64,000 nucleotides of DNA from Pseudomonadota bacterium (GCA_039028935.1 JBCCHD010000002.1:97864-161863), one strand, 5' to 3'. Positions 44,120 through 53,169 are shown, counted from the stretch's first letter. The notes: a model not told the origin generated them from the sequence alone. Program-made: numbers and translations.

Positions 44120-45412
44120 TTAGCTCTGGATGGGCTGTGCCTGGGGCAGGCGAACCTGGACGGTTGTGCCAACACCCACGGTGCTATCGATCTCAAGCGG
44201 CCAGCCAAACCGGTCGCAGAGTCGTTTGACAATAGTCAGGCCTACGCCAAATCCGCCGCGCTGCCGCTCCCGCTTACCGCGATTAAATGGGCGAAACACT
44301 TGCTTGAGTTCTTCCGCGTCCATACCGGGTCCACTGTCTTCGATGATGACACCACGCTCTGACACGCTGACGCTTACGTTGCCCTCGTCGGTGTAGTTGA
44401 CACCATTACGCAGCAAGTTGCCGATGACGCTGGCGAGCACTTTTTCCGGCGCATTGATCGTCATTTGCGCGCTGGCCTGTTCATGAATGACCACGTCTTT
44501 TTCACCAATCAAAATCTGAGCACGGTCGACTTCGCTGTGCACCAGCTCGTTGATGTTCACCCAGTCTGAGGGCAGCGACTGATTCGATTCACGGGCTAGC
44601 AGCAAGAACGCCTCCGTGAGCTCCTCCATGTCTTTCGACGCCTTTTGAATTCGGGCGAGATTTTTAGCCTGATTGTCATTCAGCTCGGTGCCCGTGAGTG
44701 ACTCGGCGGCAATCTTGATTACGGTGAGCGGCGAGCGCAATTCGTGGCTCGCATCCCGCGTGAAATCAAACTCCCGTTTGACGAACTCAACGAGGCGCTG
44801 CGTGAGATCCTCCATGGCGGAGTTGAGCGTTAGTATCTCTTCGTCTACGTCAATGCCGGTTGAGCCTCGCGCGAATAAATCAACATCGGGATTAGCGGGA
44901 TCGAGTTGTTTCACTCGGTTAGCCAGATTGACGATCGGTGACACCGCGCGGCTCGAAACGCGATAGGCCTGAAAAAGCGCCATATATACCCCGGCGAGCA
45001 CCGTGGCCAGCGGCACAAGCCCGAACCAGGTGATGAGCCAGTCAACGCGCGCGGTGTCGAACACTTGATACAAACGGTCGCCGTCCCGCTCGGTGATGAG
45101 CGCGAGTGCTTTGCTCGGTTCTTCGATACGGTGGAAGCCGAGTTCGAGATTGGCAAGATCGGCCGGCACACCGTCGCCATGACCGTCGCGATAGGAGACC
45201 ATGTTGCGGGTTTCGGGTAGCGTGTGATCGTGCTTGGTCGTGACACGCTCCCAGTAAAATTCTGCTTCGCCGCGCAACGCTTGTTTGATCAGCACGTCTT
45301 CAATCACCAGTGTCACCGCCGCGAGGCCGAGCACGACCGCGATGCTGATGTAGATCGCCTGAAGTAAAAAGGCCTTTGTCAGGCGCTTGGCGACACCTTG
45401 AGTACTGCTCAT
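44120..45412 (-). CDS. Sensor histidine kinase (two-component)
   Basis: 430 residues. TM1 at about 15-37, extracytoplasmic domain to about 130, TM2 near 135-155, HAMP-like linker, HisKA with H-box FTRDASHELRSPLTVIK (about 218-234), and HATPase_c with N-box GNLLRNGVNY, G1 DSGPGMD, and G2 GGFGVGLTIVKRL. The order is a typical EnvZ-type kinase. The cognate regulator lies 88 bases upstream on the same strand. The signal is unknown; the sensor domain has no recognised motif. Confidence 0.92.
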   Translation of the reverse strand: MSSTQGVAKRLTKAFLLQAIYISIAVVLGLAAVTLVIEDVLIKQALRGEAEFYWERVTTKHDHTLPETRNMVSYRDGHGDGVPADLANLELGFHRIEEPSKALALITERDGDRLYQVFDTARVDWLITWFGLVPLATVLAGVYMALFQAYRVSSRAVSPIVNLANRVKQLDPANPDVDLFARGSTGIDVDEEILTLNSAMEDLTQRLVEFVKREFDFTRDASHELRSPLTVIKIAAESLTGTELNDNQAKNLARIQKASKDMEELTEAFLLLARESNQSLPSDWVNINELVHSEVDRAQILIGEKDVVIHEQASAQMTINAPEKVLASVIGNLLRNGVNYTDEGNVSVSVSERGVIIEDSGPGMDAEELKQVFRPFNRGKRERQRGGFGVGLTIVKRLCDRFGWPLEIDSTVGVGTTVQVRLPQAQPIQS

Positions 45413-45500
45413 CGTGTGTCGCCCGCCCAGGTTGCCGCGTTCCGCCAGGGAAGCGGTGCGCTCGTCACTAAGGTTGTTGGCCTAACACACGACATACGGC

Positions 45501-46193
45501 TTATTCGTCAAGTTTAACGAGTCGATATCCGGAGCCTGCAATGGTGTGGAGCAGTGGCGTTTCGAAGGGTCGGTCGATAATTTTTCTGAGGTTATAAAGG
45601 TGGCTGCGGAGGGCGTCGCTGTCCGGCACGATGTCGCCCCAAACCGACCGTTCAAGTTCGCGACGACTCACGACTTTGGGTGAGGCTTTGACCAGCGTCA
45701 TGAGCAGCTTCAAACCGATTGGCGTGAGGCTCAAACGTTGACCGTCACGCACCACCTCCAGGGTACCGGTGTCGATGGTCAAATCGGCGACTTCCAGCGT
45801 TTCGTTCACGACCTGCCCGCTGGCGCGACGGATAATGGCGCGCAGGCGAGCTTCAAGTTCAGCGGTTTCGAACGGCTTGACCAGATAATCATCGGCACCG
45901 GCGTCGAGGCCCGCAATTTTGTCGTCCAGCGTGTCGCGGGCGGTCAACATCAATACCGGCGTGCTCTTGGCCGCCTCGTCGCGCAGTTTGCGACACAGTT
46001 CAAGGCCGTCCATGCCGGGCAGCATGAGATCGAGAATAATCGCATCGAACTCGTTGCTCACCGCCAGATGCAGGCCGGTGACGCCGTCGGCGGCGTAGTC
46101 AATAATGTAGCCTCGATCTTCGAAGTAGTCGCAGATGATCGCCGCGATGTCAGGATGGTCCTCGATCAGCAGCAGTGAAATGTTTTCTTGCAT
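45501..46193 (-). CDS. OmpR/PhoB-family response regulator
   Basis: 230 residues. Receiver domain (about 4-120): acidic pair in IEDHPD, phospho-acceptor Asp in ILDLMLPG, Thr in LMLTARD, and Lys in LVKPFE. C-terminal winged-helix DNA-binding domain (about 130-228) with PIGLKLLMTLVKASPKVVSRRELERSVWG and the wing SGYRLVKL. Phosphorylated by the kinase encoded just downstream, with which it forms an operon. Target genes are unknown; autoregulation from the 346-base upstream gap is likely. Confidence 0.95.
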   Translation of the reverse strand: MQENISLLLIEDHPDIAAIICDYFEDRGYIIDYAADGVTGLHLAVSNEFDAIILDLMLPGMDGLELCRKLRDEAAKSTPVLMLTARDTLDDKIAGLDAGADDYLVKPFETAELEARLRAIIRRASGQVVNETLEVADLTIDTGTLEVVRDGQRLSLTPIGLKLLMTLVKASPKVVSRRELERSVWGDIVPDSDALRSHLYNLRKIIDRPFETPLLHTIAGSGYRLVKLDE

Positions 46194-46539
46194 GACGTGT
46201 TTCCGGTCGCGTCTGATAAACGCATAGTTGACGATTTGATAGGGCGCGTCCAGTGTTCTGAGCCCTTTGCTTTCGATTCGGCGCTACGATCAAGGACAAA
46301 TAGTGAAACAAACGTGAAGCACTGCACCATTTTATGTGAAGGTACGACTCCGTCGGCGGCAATTTGTTTCGCGGCGTCGCGTGAACGCCTGACTTTAAAA
46401 TCAGTCCACGGTCGAGCAACGATCAATCGTGAGTCGGTCTGTCTGTAAAACGATCGTGAACATCCACAGGCCTAAGTGCATGTAGTCAGTCTGCTATGCT
46501 TCGAGCTGCACAGCCAACGGCGACAGGACGGAGATAAAA
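46194..46539. other. Divergent intergenic region
   Basis: 346 bases between the response regulator (minus) and a small membrane protein (plus). No convincing gene or RNA was seen. It should contain both promoters. A good ribosome-binding site, CGGAG at 46529-46533, precedes the small protein ATG. Confidence 0.4.
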
Positions 46540-46755
46540 ATGTCTGAACAGTATTGGACTTGGCTGGTCGTGGGCCTGGTTATTGTCTTTTTACTCGGTG
46601 TTTACTCCCGGGTTCGCAAACTCATGGAGGTCAGCAAGAAAATCGAGTCGACGCTCGATTACTCAAAAATGAAAGAGTGGGAAGACGATGACGATTGGGG
46701 CGAACCAAAAGGGTCGGGGGTTGATCCGACGCAAGACAGCACCGACACGCGTTGA
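46540..46755 (+). CDS. Small single-pass membrane protein
   Basis: 71 residues. One membrane helix (about 8-24, WLVVGLVIVFLLGVYS), a basic segment, a short amphipathic helix (VSKKIESTLDYSK) and a very acidic tail (EWEDDDDWG). A good Shine-Dalgarno sequence (CGGAG) lies about 6 bases before the ATG. I do not recognise a family. Its stop is 16 bases from that of a convergent EF-hand gene. The clear topology, start and spacing support a real gene; the function is unknown. Confidence 0.68.
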   Translation: MSEQYWTWLVVGLVIVFLLGVYSRVRKLMEVSKKIESTLDYSKMKEWEDDDDWGEPKGSGVDPTQDSTDTR

Positions 46756-46771
46756 GCGGACGGGCTGGCGG

Positions 46772-47011
46772 CTAAAACTCGTACCAGACCGAACGCCACC
46801 ATTCGAGAAATTCGTCGAACTCGATGAGTCCATCTTGATTTTCATCGACAATGTCAAAACCCTTGACCGCCTGCTCTTCCGTGGCAGAGGGTGAGATGGT
46901 CTGCAGTAACTTGATGAACTCTTTGACGTCAATAAATCCATTGCCATCGCGGTCAAAAAAACCAAAATGCTGGCGAACGTCTTCGATGCTTTCTTGACTG
47001 AGCTTATCCAT
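46772..47011 (-). CDS. Small EF-hand protein (calmodulin-like)
   Basis: 79 residues from ATG at 47011, with GGAA about 8 bases upstream; longer starts add a non-conserved N-terminus. Two full EF-hands: DRDGNGFIDVKE and DENQDGLIEFDE, each preceded by an E helix (DVRQHFGFF; EEQAVKGFDIV) and followed by an F helix. There is no signal peptide, so it should act in the cytosol as a calcium sensor or buffer. Target unknown. It is the second small EF-hand gene of the window; the other is secreted. Confidence 0.85.
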   Translation of the reverse strand: MDKLSQESIEDVRQHFGFFDRDGNGFIDVKEFIKLLQTISPSATEEQAVKGFDIVDENQDGLIEFDEFLEWWRSVWYEF

Positions 47012-47085
47012 CTGAGATTCCGACAATATTAAGAGGAAATGAAGTGTAACCGATGCCATTCGGCCCTGCCAGTGAGCCAGCCGGC

Positions 47086-47268
47086 TCAAAGCCGGGCGAC
47101 TAAATCATCGACACTGAACGGTGCACGCGCAGGATCGGACTTGAGTACCTTGCATGACGGGCTGCGTATGCCGATTGGCCGCGGTTGAAAATTCCCGTCG
47201 GTTTGATAAATTTTCGCGCTGCGGGTTACGCGCAAATCATCGACCAACGGGAAGGGTCTGGACGACAT
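47086..47268 (-). CDS. Possible small protein of 60 residues
   Basis: A reading frame with ordinary codon use but no visible ribosome-binding site. It begins 2 bases inside the ABC-ATPase gene and runs opposite to it, ending 75 bases before the EF-hand start. The sequence has a compact look (PLVDDLRVTRSAKIYQ, PRPIGIRSPSCKVLKSD, FSVDDLVARL), faintly like AlpA-type excisionase/regulator proteins, but the match is weak. It may be the promoter region of the ABC operon and not coding. Confidence 0.35.
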   Translation of the reverse strand: MSSRPFPLVDDLRVTRSAKIYQTDGNFQPRPIGIRSPSCKVLKSDPARAPFSVDDLVARL

Positions 47269-48205
47269 GATGATCGAAACACATCAACTCGAGAAGCACT
47301 ACGGCGTATTGCGTGCGGTAGATGGCGTGAGTTTTAAAGTTGAACCGGGCGAGGTGCTGGGTTTTTTGGGCCCAAATGGTGCCGGCAAATCGACGACCAT
47401 GAAAATGTTGGCGGGCTTTGTGACGCCGACACGCGGCAAGGCCCTTATCGACGGCCTCAATGTGGTCGACCATCCCGTGGCCTGTAAACAGCGCATCGGC
47501 TACCTGCCCGAAGGCGCGCCGGCATACGGCGAAATGATTCCACTCGACTTTCTGCGATTTATTGGCCAAGTGCGCGGTATGGACGCCGACCAAGCCCGGC
47601 GTCGTATCGATGAGGTTGTCGCCGAGCTACACCTTGAGCCAGTGCTGCATCAAACGATCGATACCTTATCGAAGGGCTTCAAGCGACGGGTTGGCTTGGC
47701 ACAAGCGATTTTGCACGATCCCGGTATTCTTATTTTGGACGAGCCGACCGACGGACTGGATCCCAATCAAAAGCACGAGGTGCGGCAGCTTATTCAACGA
47801 ATGGCGGCCGACAAGACTATTATTGTGTCGACCCATATTCTCGAAGAGGTGTCGGCCGTCTGTACGCGCGCCATTATTATTGCTCGTGGCAAAATTCTGG
47901 CCGACAGTACGCCGTCGCAACTAAAAGCGCAGGCCCCGGGTCATAACGAGCTGTTGTTGAAGCCTGTCGACGACCATCAACTTGACGGTTTCGCCGCGGC
48001 GCTGAGGGCGCAGACGACGGTCGATAAAGTGAGTCGCGAAAAGGGGTGTCTGCGCGTTGTGCCGGCGGCAGGCCAAAATCTGCTGGCGGACGTGGCCGCA
48101 CTGGCCAAAGATCGCGGCATTGTTCTTGAGTCGGCGCAACTGTTAGAGGGGCAGCTCGATGAGGTGTTTCGGACCATTACGCTGGCCGACAAGGAGCGCT
48201 CATGA
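47267..48205 (+). CDS. GldA-like ABC transporter ATPase
   Basis: 312 residues. Complete ABC ATPase: Walker A GPNGAGKSTTMK, Q-loop region, signature LSKGFKRRVGLAQA (LSxGx type), Walker B ILILDEPTDGLD, D-loop, and H in VSTHIL. The C-terminal 80 residues form the usual extension of this subfamily. The following permease, GldG and DUF4340 genes place it in the gliding-motility-associated ABC group, which also occurs widely in non-gliding proteobacteria. It hydrolyses ATP at the inner membrane. Overlaps the permease by 4 bases. Confidence 0.9.
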   Translation: MMIETHQLEKHYGVLRAVDGVSFKVEPGEVLGFLGPNGAGKSTTMKMLAGFVTPTRGKALIDGLNVVDHPVACKQRIGYLPEGAPAYGEMIPLDFLRFIGQVRGMDADQARRRIDEVVAELHLEPVLHQTIDTLSKGFKRRVGLAQAILHDPGILILDEPTDGLDPNQKHEVRQLIQRMAADKTIIVSTHILEEVSAVCTRAIIIARGKILADSTPSQLKAQAPGHNELLLKPVDDHQLDGFAAALRAQTTVDKVSREKGCLRVVPAAGQNLLADVAALAKDRGIVLESAQLLEGQLDEVFRTITLADKERS

Positions 48206-48936
48206 ATAGTGTGATGGCGATATTTCGTCGCGAGCTCAACAGCTACTTTGCCACGCCACTGGCGCTGGTGTTCATTGTGATCTTTTTACTGTTGGCCGCG
48301 ATGTTTACGTTCGCGTTCGGCGGTTTTTATGAGCGGGGACAGGCAGATTTAATGCCCTTTTTCCAGTTTCATCCTTTTCTCTATTTGTTTTTGGTGCCGG
48401 CTTTATCGATGCGCATGTGGGCCGAAGAGCGCAAAACGGGCACCATCGAATTGCTGATTTCGCTACCCGTGACCATCGGTCAAGCGGTGATCGGTAAGTT
48501 TTTGGCGGCTTGGGTCTTCACTGGCATCGCGTTGATGCTCACGTTTCCGATTTGGATCACCGTGAACTACCTGGGTGACCCAGATAACGGTGTGATCGTG
48601 GCTTCCTACCTAGGCAGCTTTCTAATGAGCGGCGCGTTTTTGAGTATCGGCGCCTGTCTATCGGCGTTGACGCGCAATCAGGTGATCGCGTTTGTGCTCA
48701 GCATCGTGGTTTGCCTGGGTTTTGTCTTGGCCGGCATGCCGAGTATGCTCAACCTGCTCCAGTTATGGGCGCCCCAGGTGATTGTGGATACGGTCGCGTC
48801 CATGAGCTTTTTGTCGCATTACACGTCCATTATCAAAGGCGTAATCGATCTTCGCGACCTGGTCTATTTTGGCCTGATCATCAGTTTCTGGCTGTACTGC
48901 AATGCCGTGATATTGGACCTTAGGAAATCGGATTAA
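48202..48936 (+). CDS. ABC permease, GldF-like
   Basis: 244 residues with six hydrophobic helices (near 15-40, 55-70, 95-120, 130-155, 160-180, 218-240). The N-terminal MAIFRRELNSYFATPLALVF and the segment MRMWAEERKTGTIELLISLPV are characteristic of ABC-2-type permeases of the GldF group. Start ATG overlaps the ATPase stop. It forms the membrane part of the GldA-GldF complex; the cargo is unknown. Confidence 0.9.
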   Translation: MNSVMAIFRRELNSYFATPLALVFIVIFLLLAAMFTFAFGGFYERGQADLMPFFQFHPFLYLFLVPALSMRMWAEERKTGTIELLISLPVTIGQAVIGKFLAAWVFTGIALMLTFPIWITVNYLGDPDNGVIVASYLGSFLMSGAFLSIGACLSALTRNQVIAFVLSIVVCLGFVLAGMPSMLNLLQLWAPQVIVDTVASMSFLSHYTSIIKGVIDLRDLVYFGLIISFWLYCNAVILDLRKSD

Positions 48937-48942
48937 TCAGCG

Positions 48943-50790
48943 ATGAATAACGCCACGAAAAAAGTATGGAGTGTACCGGGGCTGTTACTGTTGGCGGCGC
49001 TGCTGGTGATCGCTGTATTGCTCAGCAATACCCTTTTTAAGGGTGTGCGCTTCGATCTAACCGAAAATCAGCTCTACACGATGTCGGACGGCACACGTAA
49101 CGTGCTCGCCAACATCGAAGAACCCATCAGTCTTTACTACTACTTTTCCGATACGGGCACCGAACAGTTGCCGCAGATACGCGGCTATGCGCGACGCGTA
49201 CAAGAAACGCTCGAAGAATATGAGCAGCGCGCGCGCGGCAAGATAAAGCTGCAGGTCATCGATCCGCTGCCGTTCTCCGAAGAAGAAGATGAAGCGGCGA
49301 GCGCGGGTGTTCAAGCGGTGCCCGTCAGTACGGCCGGTGACACCGTGTATTTTGGTTTGGTGGGCACAAACGCCGTGGACGATCAGAGTGTCATTCCGTT
49401 TTTTGACGCCAGCAAAGAGGCGTTTCTTGAATACGATCTTACGAAGCTTGTGTATTCGCTGGCTAACCCGAAAAAAACCGTGGTGGGTTTGATGTCGTCG
49501 CTGCCGGTGCGCGGTGGGCTCAACCCCGTTACGCGCCAGCCGATGCCGCCTTGGACCGTCATCAGTCAATTTGAACAGCTGTTTGAGATTCGTGACATCG
49601 ACCTCGCGGCGACGGCTATTGACGACCAAATTGATGTGCTCATGATCGTGCACCCCAAGGGCCTGAGCGACGACACGCTGTATGCCATTGACCAGTTCAT
49701 GCTGCGCGGTGGACGCGCGTTGATCTTCGTGGATCCTCATGCTGACAGCGACCAACCACCGCCTGACCCGAACAATCCGGTGGCGCAATTTCAAAGCCGG
49801 GCGTCGAATCTCGGACCGTTGTTTACGGCATGGGGTGTCGAGTTCACGGCCGAGCAGTTTGTGGCAGATCAGCTATTGGCGCTCAATGTGCGGGCACCCG
49901 ACGGTGTGGGGCAGGTGCGGCATCTTGGTCTGCTTGGCATCGATGAAGAACTGCTTGATTCCGACGACGTGGTGACCGGCGGGTTGAATGCGATTAATTT
50001 TGGCTATGCCGGGAGCTTGCGTGCGACCGATGACGCGGCACTCACGCTTTCGCCGCTGATCACAACCACGCGCGACTCCGGACTGATGGGTGCACAAAGC
50101 CTGCTGTTCTCGCAAGATCCGGCCGATATCCAGGATAATTTTCAACCTGACGAGACGTTGCATGTGCTGGCTGCGCGCGTGGCGGGGGAGTCTGCATCCG
50201 CGTTTGCGGAACGGGCTGCTGCCGGAAACGGCGTGGTGTCTGGCCAAATCAATGCGATTGTGGTGGCGGATACGGACGTGCTTTTGGATCCGTTCTGGGT
50301 GAGCGTTCAACAGTTCTTCGGCCAGCGCCTCGTAAATTCGTTCGCCAGTAACGGCGATTTTGTGTTCAACGCGTTGGATAATCTTACCGGCAATGCCGAC
50401 CTCATCAGCATTCGAGGCCGCGAAACCTACCGGCGTCCGTTCAAGCGGGTTGAAGAGCTCAAAGTGCAGGCCGATGAGCGCTACCGCCAAACCGAAGAGC
50501 AGCTTCAGGTGGAGCTGGCGACCACCGAGCAGCGTCTGGGTGAGCTCCAGTCGGCGCGCACCGACACAGGGTCGATGATGATGACGCCCGAGCAACAGGC
50601 AGAGATCGACAGTTTTATCGCGCAGAAAGCGCAGATTCGCAAGAACCTTCGCGAGGTGCGTCGCAATCTCGATCGCGATATTAAACGGCTCGGAACAACG
50701 ATTAAGGTGCTGAATGCGGCGCTCGTTCCCCTGTTGCTGATTATTATTGTGATCGTGTTAGCTGCGAGAAAGAAAAGGAAAATCGCATGA
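48943..50790 (+). CDS. GldG-family ABC transporter auxiliary protein
   Basis: 615 residues. N-terminal membrane helix (about 12-30) followed by RFDLTENQLYTMSDGTRNVL, the family start. The large extracytoplasmic GldG domain (about 35-560) includes SLYYYFSDTGTEQLPQ and ALIFVDPHAD. A coiled coil follows (about 520-580, many Glu/Gln/Arg, region AEIDSFIAQKAQIRKNLREVR), then a C-terminal helix (about 590-612, PLLLIIIVIVLAA). It starts 7 bases after the permease gene and overlaps the DUF4340 gene by 4 bases. It works with GldA and GldF; the exact role is unknown. Confidence 0.9.
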   Translation: MNNATKKVWSVPGLLLLAALLVIAVLLSNTLFKGVRFDLTENQLYTMSDGTRNVLANIEEPISLYYYFSDTGTEQLPQIRGYARRVQETLEEYEQRARGKIKLQVIDPLPFSEEEDEAASAGVQAVPVSTAGDTVYFGLVGTNAVDDQSVIPFFDASKEAFLEYDLTKLVYSLANPKKTVVGLMSSLPVRGGLNPVTRQPMPPWTVISQFEQLFEIRDIDLAATAIDDQIDVLMIVHPKGLSDDTLYAIDQFMLRGGRALIFVDPHADSDQPPPDPNNPVAQFQSRASNLGPLFTAWGVEFTAEQFVADQLLALNVRAPDGVGQVRHLGLLGIDEELLDSDDVVTGGLNAINFGYAGSLRATDDAALTLSPLITTTRDSGLMGAQSLLFSQDPADIQDNFQPDETLHVLAARVAGESASAFAERAAAGNGVVSGQINAIVVADTDVLLDPFWVSVQQFFGQRLVNSFASNGDFVFNALDNLTGNADLISIRGRETYRRPFKRVEELKVQADERYRQTEEQLQVELATTEQRLGELQSARTDTGSMMMTPEQQAEIDSFIAQKAQIRKNLREVRRNLDRDIKRLGTTIKVLNAALVPLLLIIIVIVLAARKKRKIA

Positions 50791-51890
50791 ACGCAAAAAC
50801 AGTTGGCATCCTGGGACTTGTGGTTGTGGCGGCGGCGCTGTTCATTTGGATGAGCCAAAACGATGTCGAGACCAACCAGGCCGGTGAGGTGTTGCTATCG
50901 GGTCTTGCTCAGGAGCTGGATGACGTGTCGGAACTGGCGCTCGCCAATGCGGCGGGTGATACGGTGACCATCGAGCAGACCAATGGCCAGTGGACGGTGC
51001 GTGAAAAGAGTCGGTTCTATGCCAACAGCAAAATGGTCGGCAACCTGCTGGTGGCCGCTGCCGATGCCACCGTGAGTGAGGCGAAGACCTCGAATCCCGA
51101 GTTGTACGACCAAATCGGTGTGCAGGATCTCTCCCAAGACGATTCGCGGGCTGTAAAGCTGTCGATTACAGCACCGTCGAAAACCTACGAGTTGTTGATT
51201 GGAAATCAATCGGGCCGGTTTGGCGGCTCGACTTTTGTGCGCCGCGCGGGTGAAGCGGAGTCGTTTCTTGTGACGCCGATGTTAAGCGCGGAGGTCAACG
51301 TTCCGTTATGGCTGCAAACCAGCGTGCTCGACATCGATGCCGCGGATGTCCAGTCCGTGCAAATTCAAGCCACGAATGGCGAAGTGGTCACGATCAGCAA
51401 ATCGGCGCGTGGCGACGCCTTTGTGCTCGACGGTATGCCCGAGGGTCGTGCGCTCAGCGATGTGCCTGTTCGCGGCCTGGGTCGTGGTTTAACCGGGTTG
51501 ACCTTTCAGAATGTCACGCGAGCGGTTGCGTTTCCGGTCAATGCATACCAACGCATGTCGGCCGTGTACACCTTGTTCAACGGCGTCGTAATTGAAGTGA
51601 TTCTGTTTTACACAGAGCCTGTGGACAGTGACGACGGACCTACGAAGGAACCGCAATATTGGCTGTCGATTGGCTCGCGTTTTGATGCCGCTATCGCTAC
51701 TGAGTTTACACCGCAGCCTAGCGACGAAAACGCTCAGCCCTTTGTGTTGACCGACGCCGATCTGGCCGACCGTCAGCAGGAGGCCGACGACATTAAAAAC
51801 CGCAACGGGCCATGGGTGTATGAGATTACGGGCGCGCGATTTGACAGCATCAATCGCACGCAAGAGAGTTTGCTAATCGCGGTGGAGTAA
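50787..51890 (+). CDS. DUF4340 protein
   Basis: 367 residues. An N-terminal membrane segment (about 6-22, GILGLVVVAAALFIWM) leads to an extracytoplasmic domain with the DUF4340 repeats: QELDDVSELALANAAGDTVTIEQ, QWTVREKSRFYANSKMV, and YELLIGNQSGRFGGSTFVRRAG. DUF4340 proteins are encoded after GldG in ABC operons as here (4-base overlap). They are thought to be an accessory subunit. The function is not known; no catalytic motif was seen. Confidence 0.85.
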   Translation: MNAKTVGILGLVVVAAALFIWMSQNDVETNQAGEVLLSGLAQELDDVSELALANAAGDTVTIEQTNGQWTVREKSRFYANSKMVGNLLVAAADATVSEAKTSNPELYDQIGVQDLSQDDSRAVKLSITAPSKTYELLIGNQSGRFGGSTFVRRAGEAESFLVTPMLSAEVNVPLWLQTSVLDIDAADVQSVQIQATNGEVVTISKSARGDAFVLDGMPEGRALSDVPVRGLGRGLTGLTFQNVTRAVAFPVNAYQRMSAVYTLFNGVVIEVILFYTEPVDSDDGPTKEPQYWLSIGSRFDAAIATEFTPQPSDENAQPFVLTDADLADRQQEADDIKNRNGPWVYEITGARFDSINRTQESLLIAVE

Positions 51891-51947
51891 GCGCCAACCG
51901 GGCACTGCGCGCCGCTGGACGTGCGCGCAGAACCCATTGGTTGTGGC

Positions 51948-52751
51948 CTATCCGGTGGCGCCAGGCCCAGGTGCCGTTAAGAACAAGCCCGAGAATAGGG
52001 CGATATCCAAGAAATTCACCACACCATCGGCGTTGAGATCAAAGACCGGATCCGTCGATAGGAATGCGGGCGATAACAACACCAAATCGAGGAAGTTGGT
52101 GATGCCGTCATTATTAAAGTCAGCATCACAAGCGTTACCAAACGAATCACTGTCACTGTCCACTTGAGACGGATTGGGAGCCAACAAACAGTTGTCGACC
52201 GAGTCGTCAACGCCATCGCCATCGGAATCCACTAAGGCACTGGCGGTACCAAACATTGGATCGCGAAGGCCGCAAGCTAGATCTTGATTAAAGTCACAGG
52301 TGAACACGACCGATCCAATGTCGCTGGTGGTGATCACGCCAGTGAATTGAAAGCTGTTGGTCCCCCCAAAATCCGTTTCGCTGAGTAACGTGCCGGTACC
52401 ATTCGGGCCGGAATACAGTTGTATACGTCCACCGTCGACGGGGTTGGAGGTCACGCCCACCGCATTGACGGCGGGTGAAAAGTTAAGGCCGACGTGGGGT
52501 GTAGACAGGCCATGAAACCCCGACCCATTTAATATGAGGTCATCGCTTCGTACTTCCGCGTCCGGCCCAAAGAAATCGGCTCCGGCAACTGCTGGGCTAA
52601 TGCCAAATGTTGTGTTACCGATAAAGTTGGACGTGTCGATGATGGTCGAATTAGTGAGCGCTGCGAGGAACAGTGATTCATCGTCGAACACCTGCGCGTT
52701 TGCAGGTAGTGCGAGTGCGATCAGCCAAAGTGCATATGTGTACCATTTCAT
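51948..52751 (-). CDS. Secreted protein with dockerin-like tail
   Basis: 267 residues from ATG at 52751, with AAGGGG 6-7 bases upstream and a signal peptide (LIALALPANA, cleavage near 19). The N-terminal part (about 22-190) is a beta-rich domain of choice-of-anchor type, with GLSTPHVGLNFSPAVNAVG and the segment LYSGPNGTGTLLSETDF. Then come a TSP3-type unit (DSDGDGVDDSVDNC) and a dockerin-like tail (ADFNNDGITNFLDLVLL ... DLNADGVVNFLDIALFS) ending TAPGPGATG. It shares that tail with three other proteins of this window. The predicted location is outside the inner membrane. Function unknown. Confidence 0.82.
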   Translation of the reverse strand: MKWYTYALWLIALALPANAQVFDDESLFLAALTNSTIIDTSNFIGNTTFGISPAVAGADFFGPDAEVRSDDLILNGSGFHGLSTPHVGLNFSPAVNAVGVTSNPVDGGRIQLYSGPNGTGTLLSETDFGGTNSFQFTGVITTSDIGSVVFTCDFNQDLACGLRDPMFGTASALVDSDGDGVDDSVDNCLLAPNPSQVDSDSDSFGNACDADFNNDGITNFLDLVLLSPAFLSTDPVFDLNADGVVNFLDIALFSGLFLTAPGPGATG

Positions 52752-52818
52752 GTGAAGCCCCTTCTTAAGGTGTTCGTGCTGCGCCCTTTGCGACGTGCAC
52801 AATGTTGTTGTTGTTTTG

Positions 52819-52838
52819 GCAAGCAGTCGACTGCTTGC
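52819..52838. promoter_or_regulatory. Perfect 20-base palindrome
   Basis: GCAAGCAGTCGACTGCTTGC at 52819-52838 lies 68 bases upstream of the dockerin-like gene (minus strand), a good position for an operator. It would also form a strong hairpin. The regulator is unknown. The remaining intergenic DNA (52839-53152) shows no other clear element. Confidence 0.55.
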
Positions 52839-53152
52839 GCCTGCGTTACACAAATTTATGTCAAATTCATGCGTGTGTTTTGCGAAAGCGCTGTCGCCCT
52901 GTTAGCAACACGCTTTTCACGATGTCGTCTTGATAGGCGCAAAAAAACCAGTGATCGGGTCAATAATCTCGGATTGGGGTCGGTGGCGGGCTGGGTTCTG
53001 ACGGATTTTTGGTCGTGCGATGCCGCAGAATGGGGGGTGCGCGTCGGGAATGGCGTCGATTTTTTTCTCACGGGGTAGAGCGGTTGCCACCAATTTGGAT
53101 CGCCATGCCCTCGTTGGCGGCGCGAGTGCTATTCCCGTTTCGAAACGACATT

Positions 53153-53169
53153 ATGTTATTTTGTAACAT
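53153..53169. promoter_or_regulatory. Zur-box-like operator before DUF4198 gene
   Basis: ATGTTATTTTGTAACAT (53153-53169) has perfect 6-base inverted arms with a 5-base centre. It closely fits the gammaproteobacterial Zur core ATGTTATANTATAACAT, differing at few central positions. It lies 40-56 bases upstream of the DUF4198 GTG start, where repression would be expected. Confidence 0.55.

Noticed and set aside
49057..49794. 245-codon open frame opposite the GldG-family gene
   Set aside because: It is antisense to a clear, complete gene, rich in Arg and His, and has no domain or ribosome-binding site. It is a by-product of the codon bias of the real gene.
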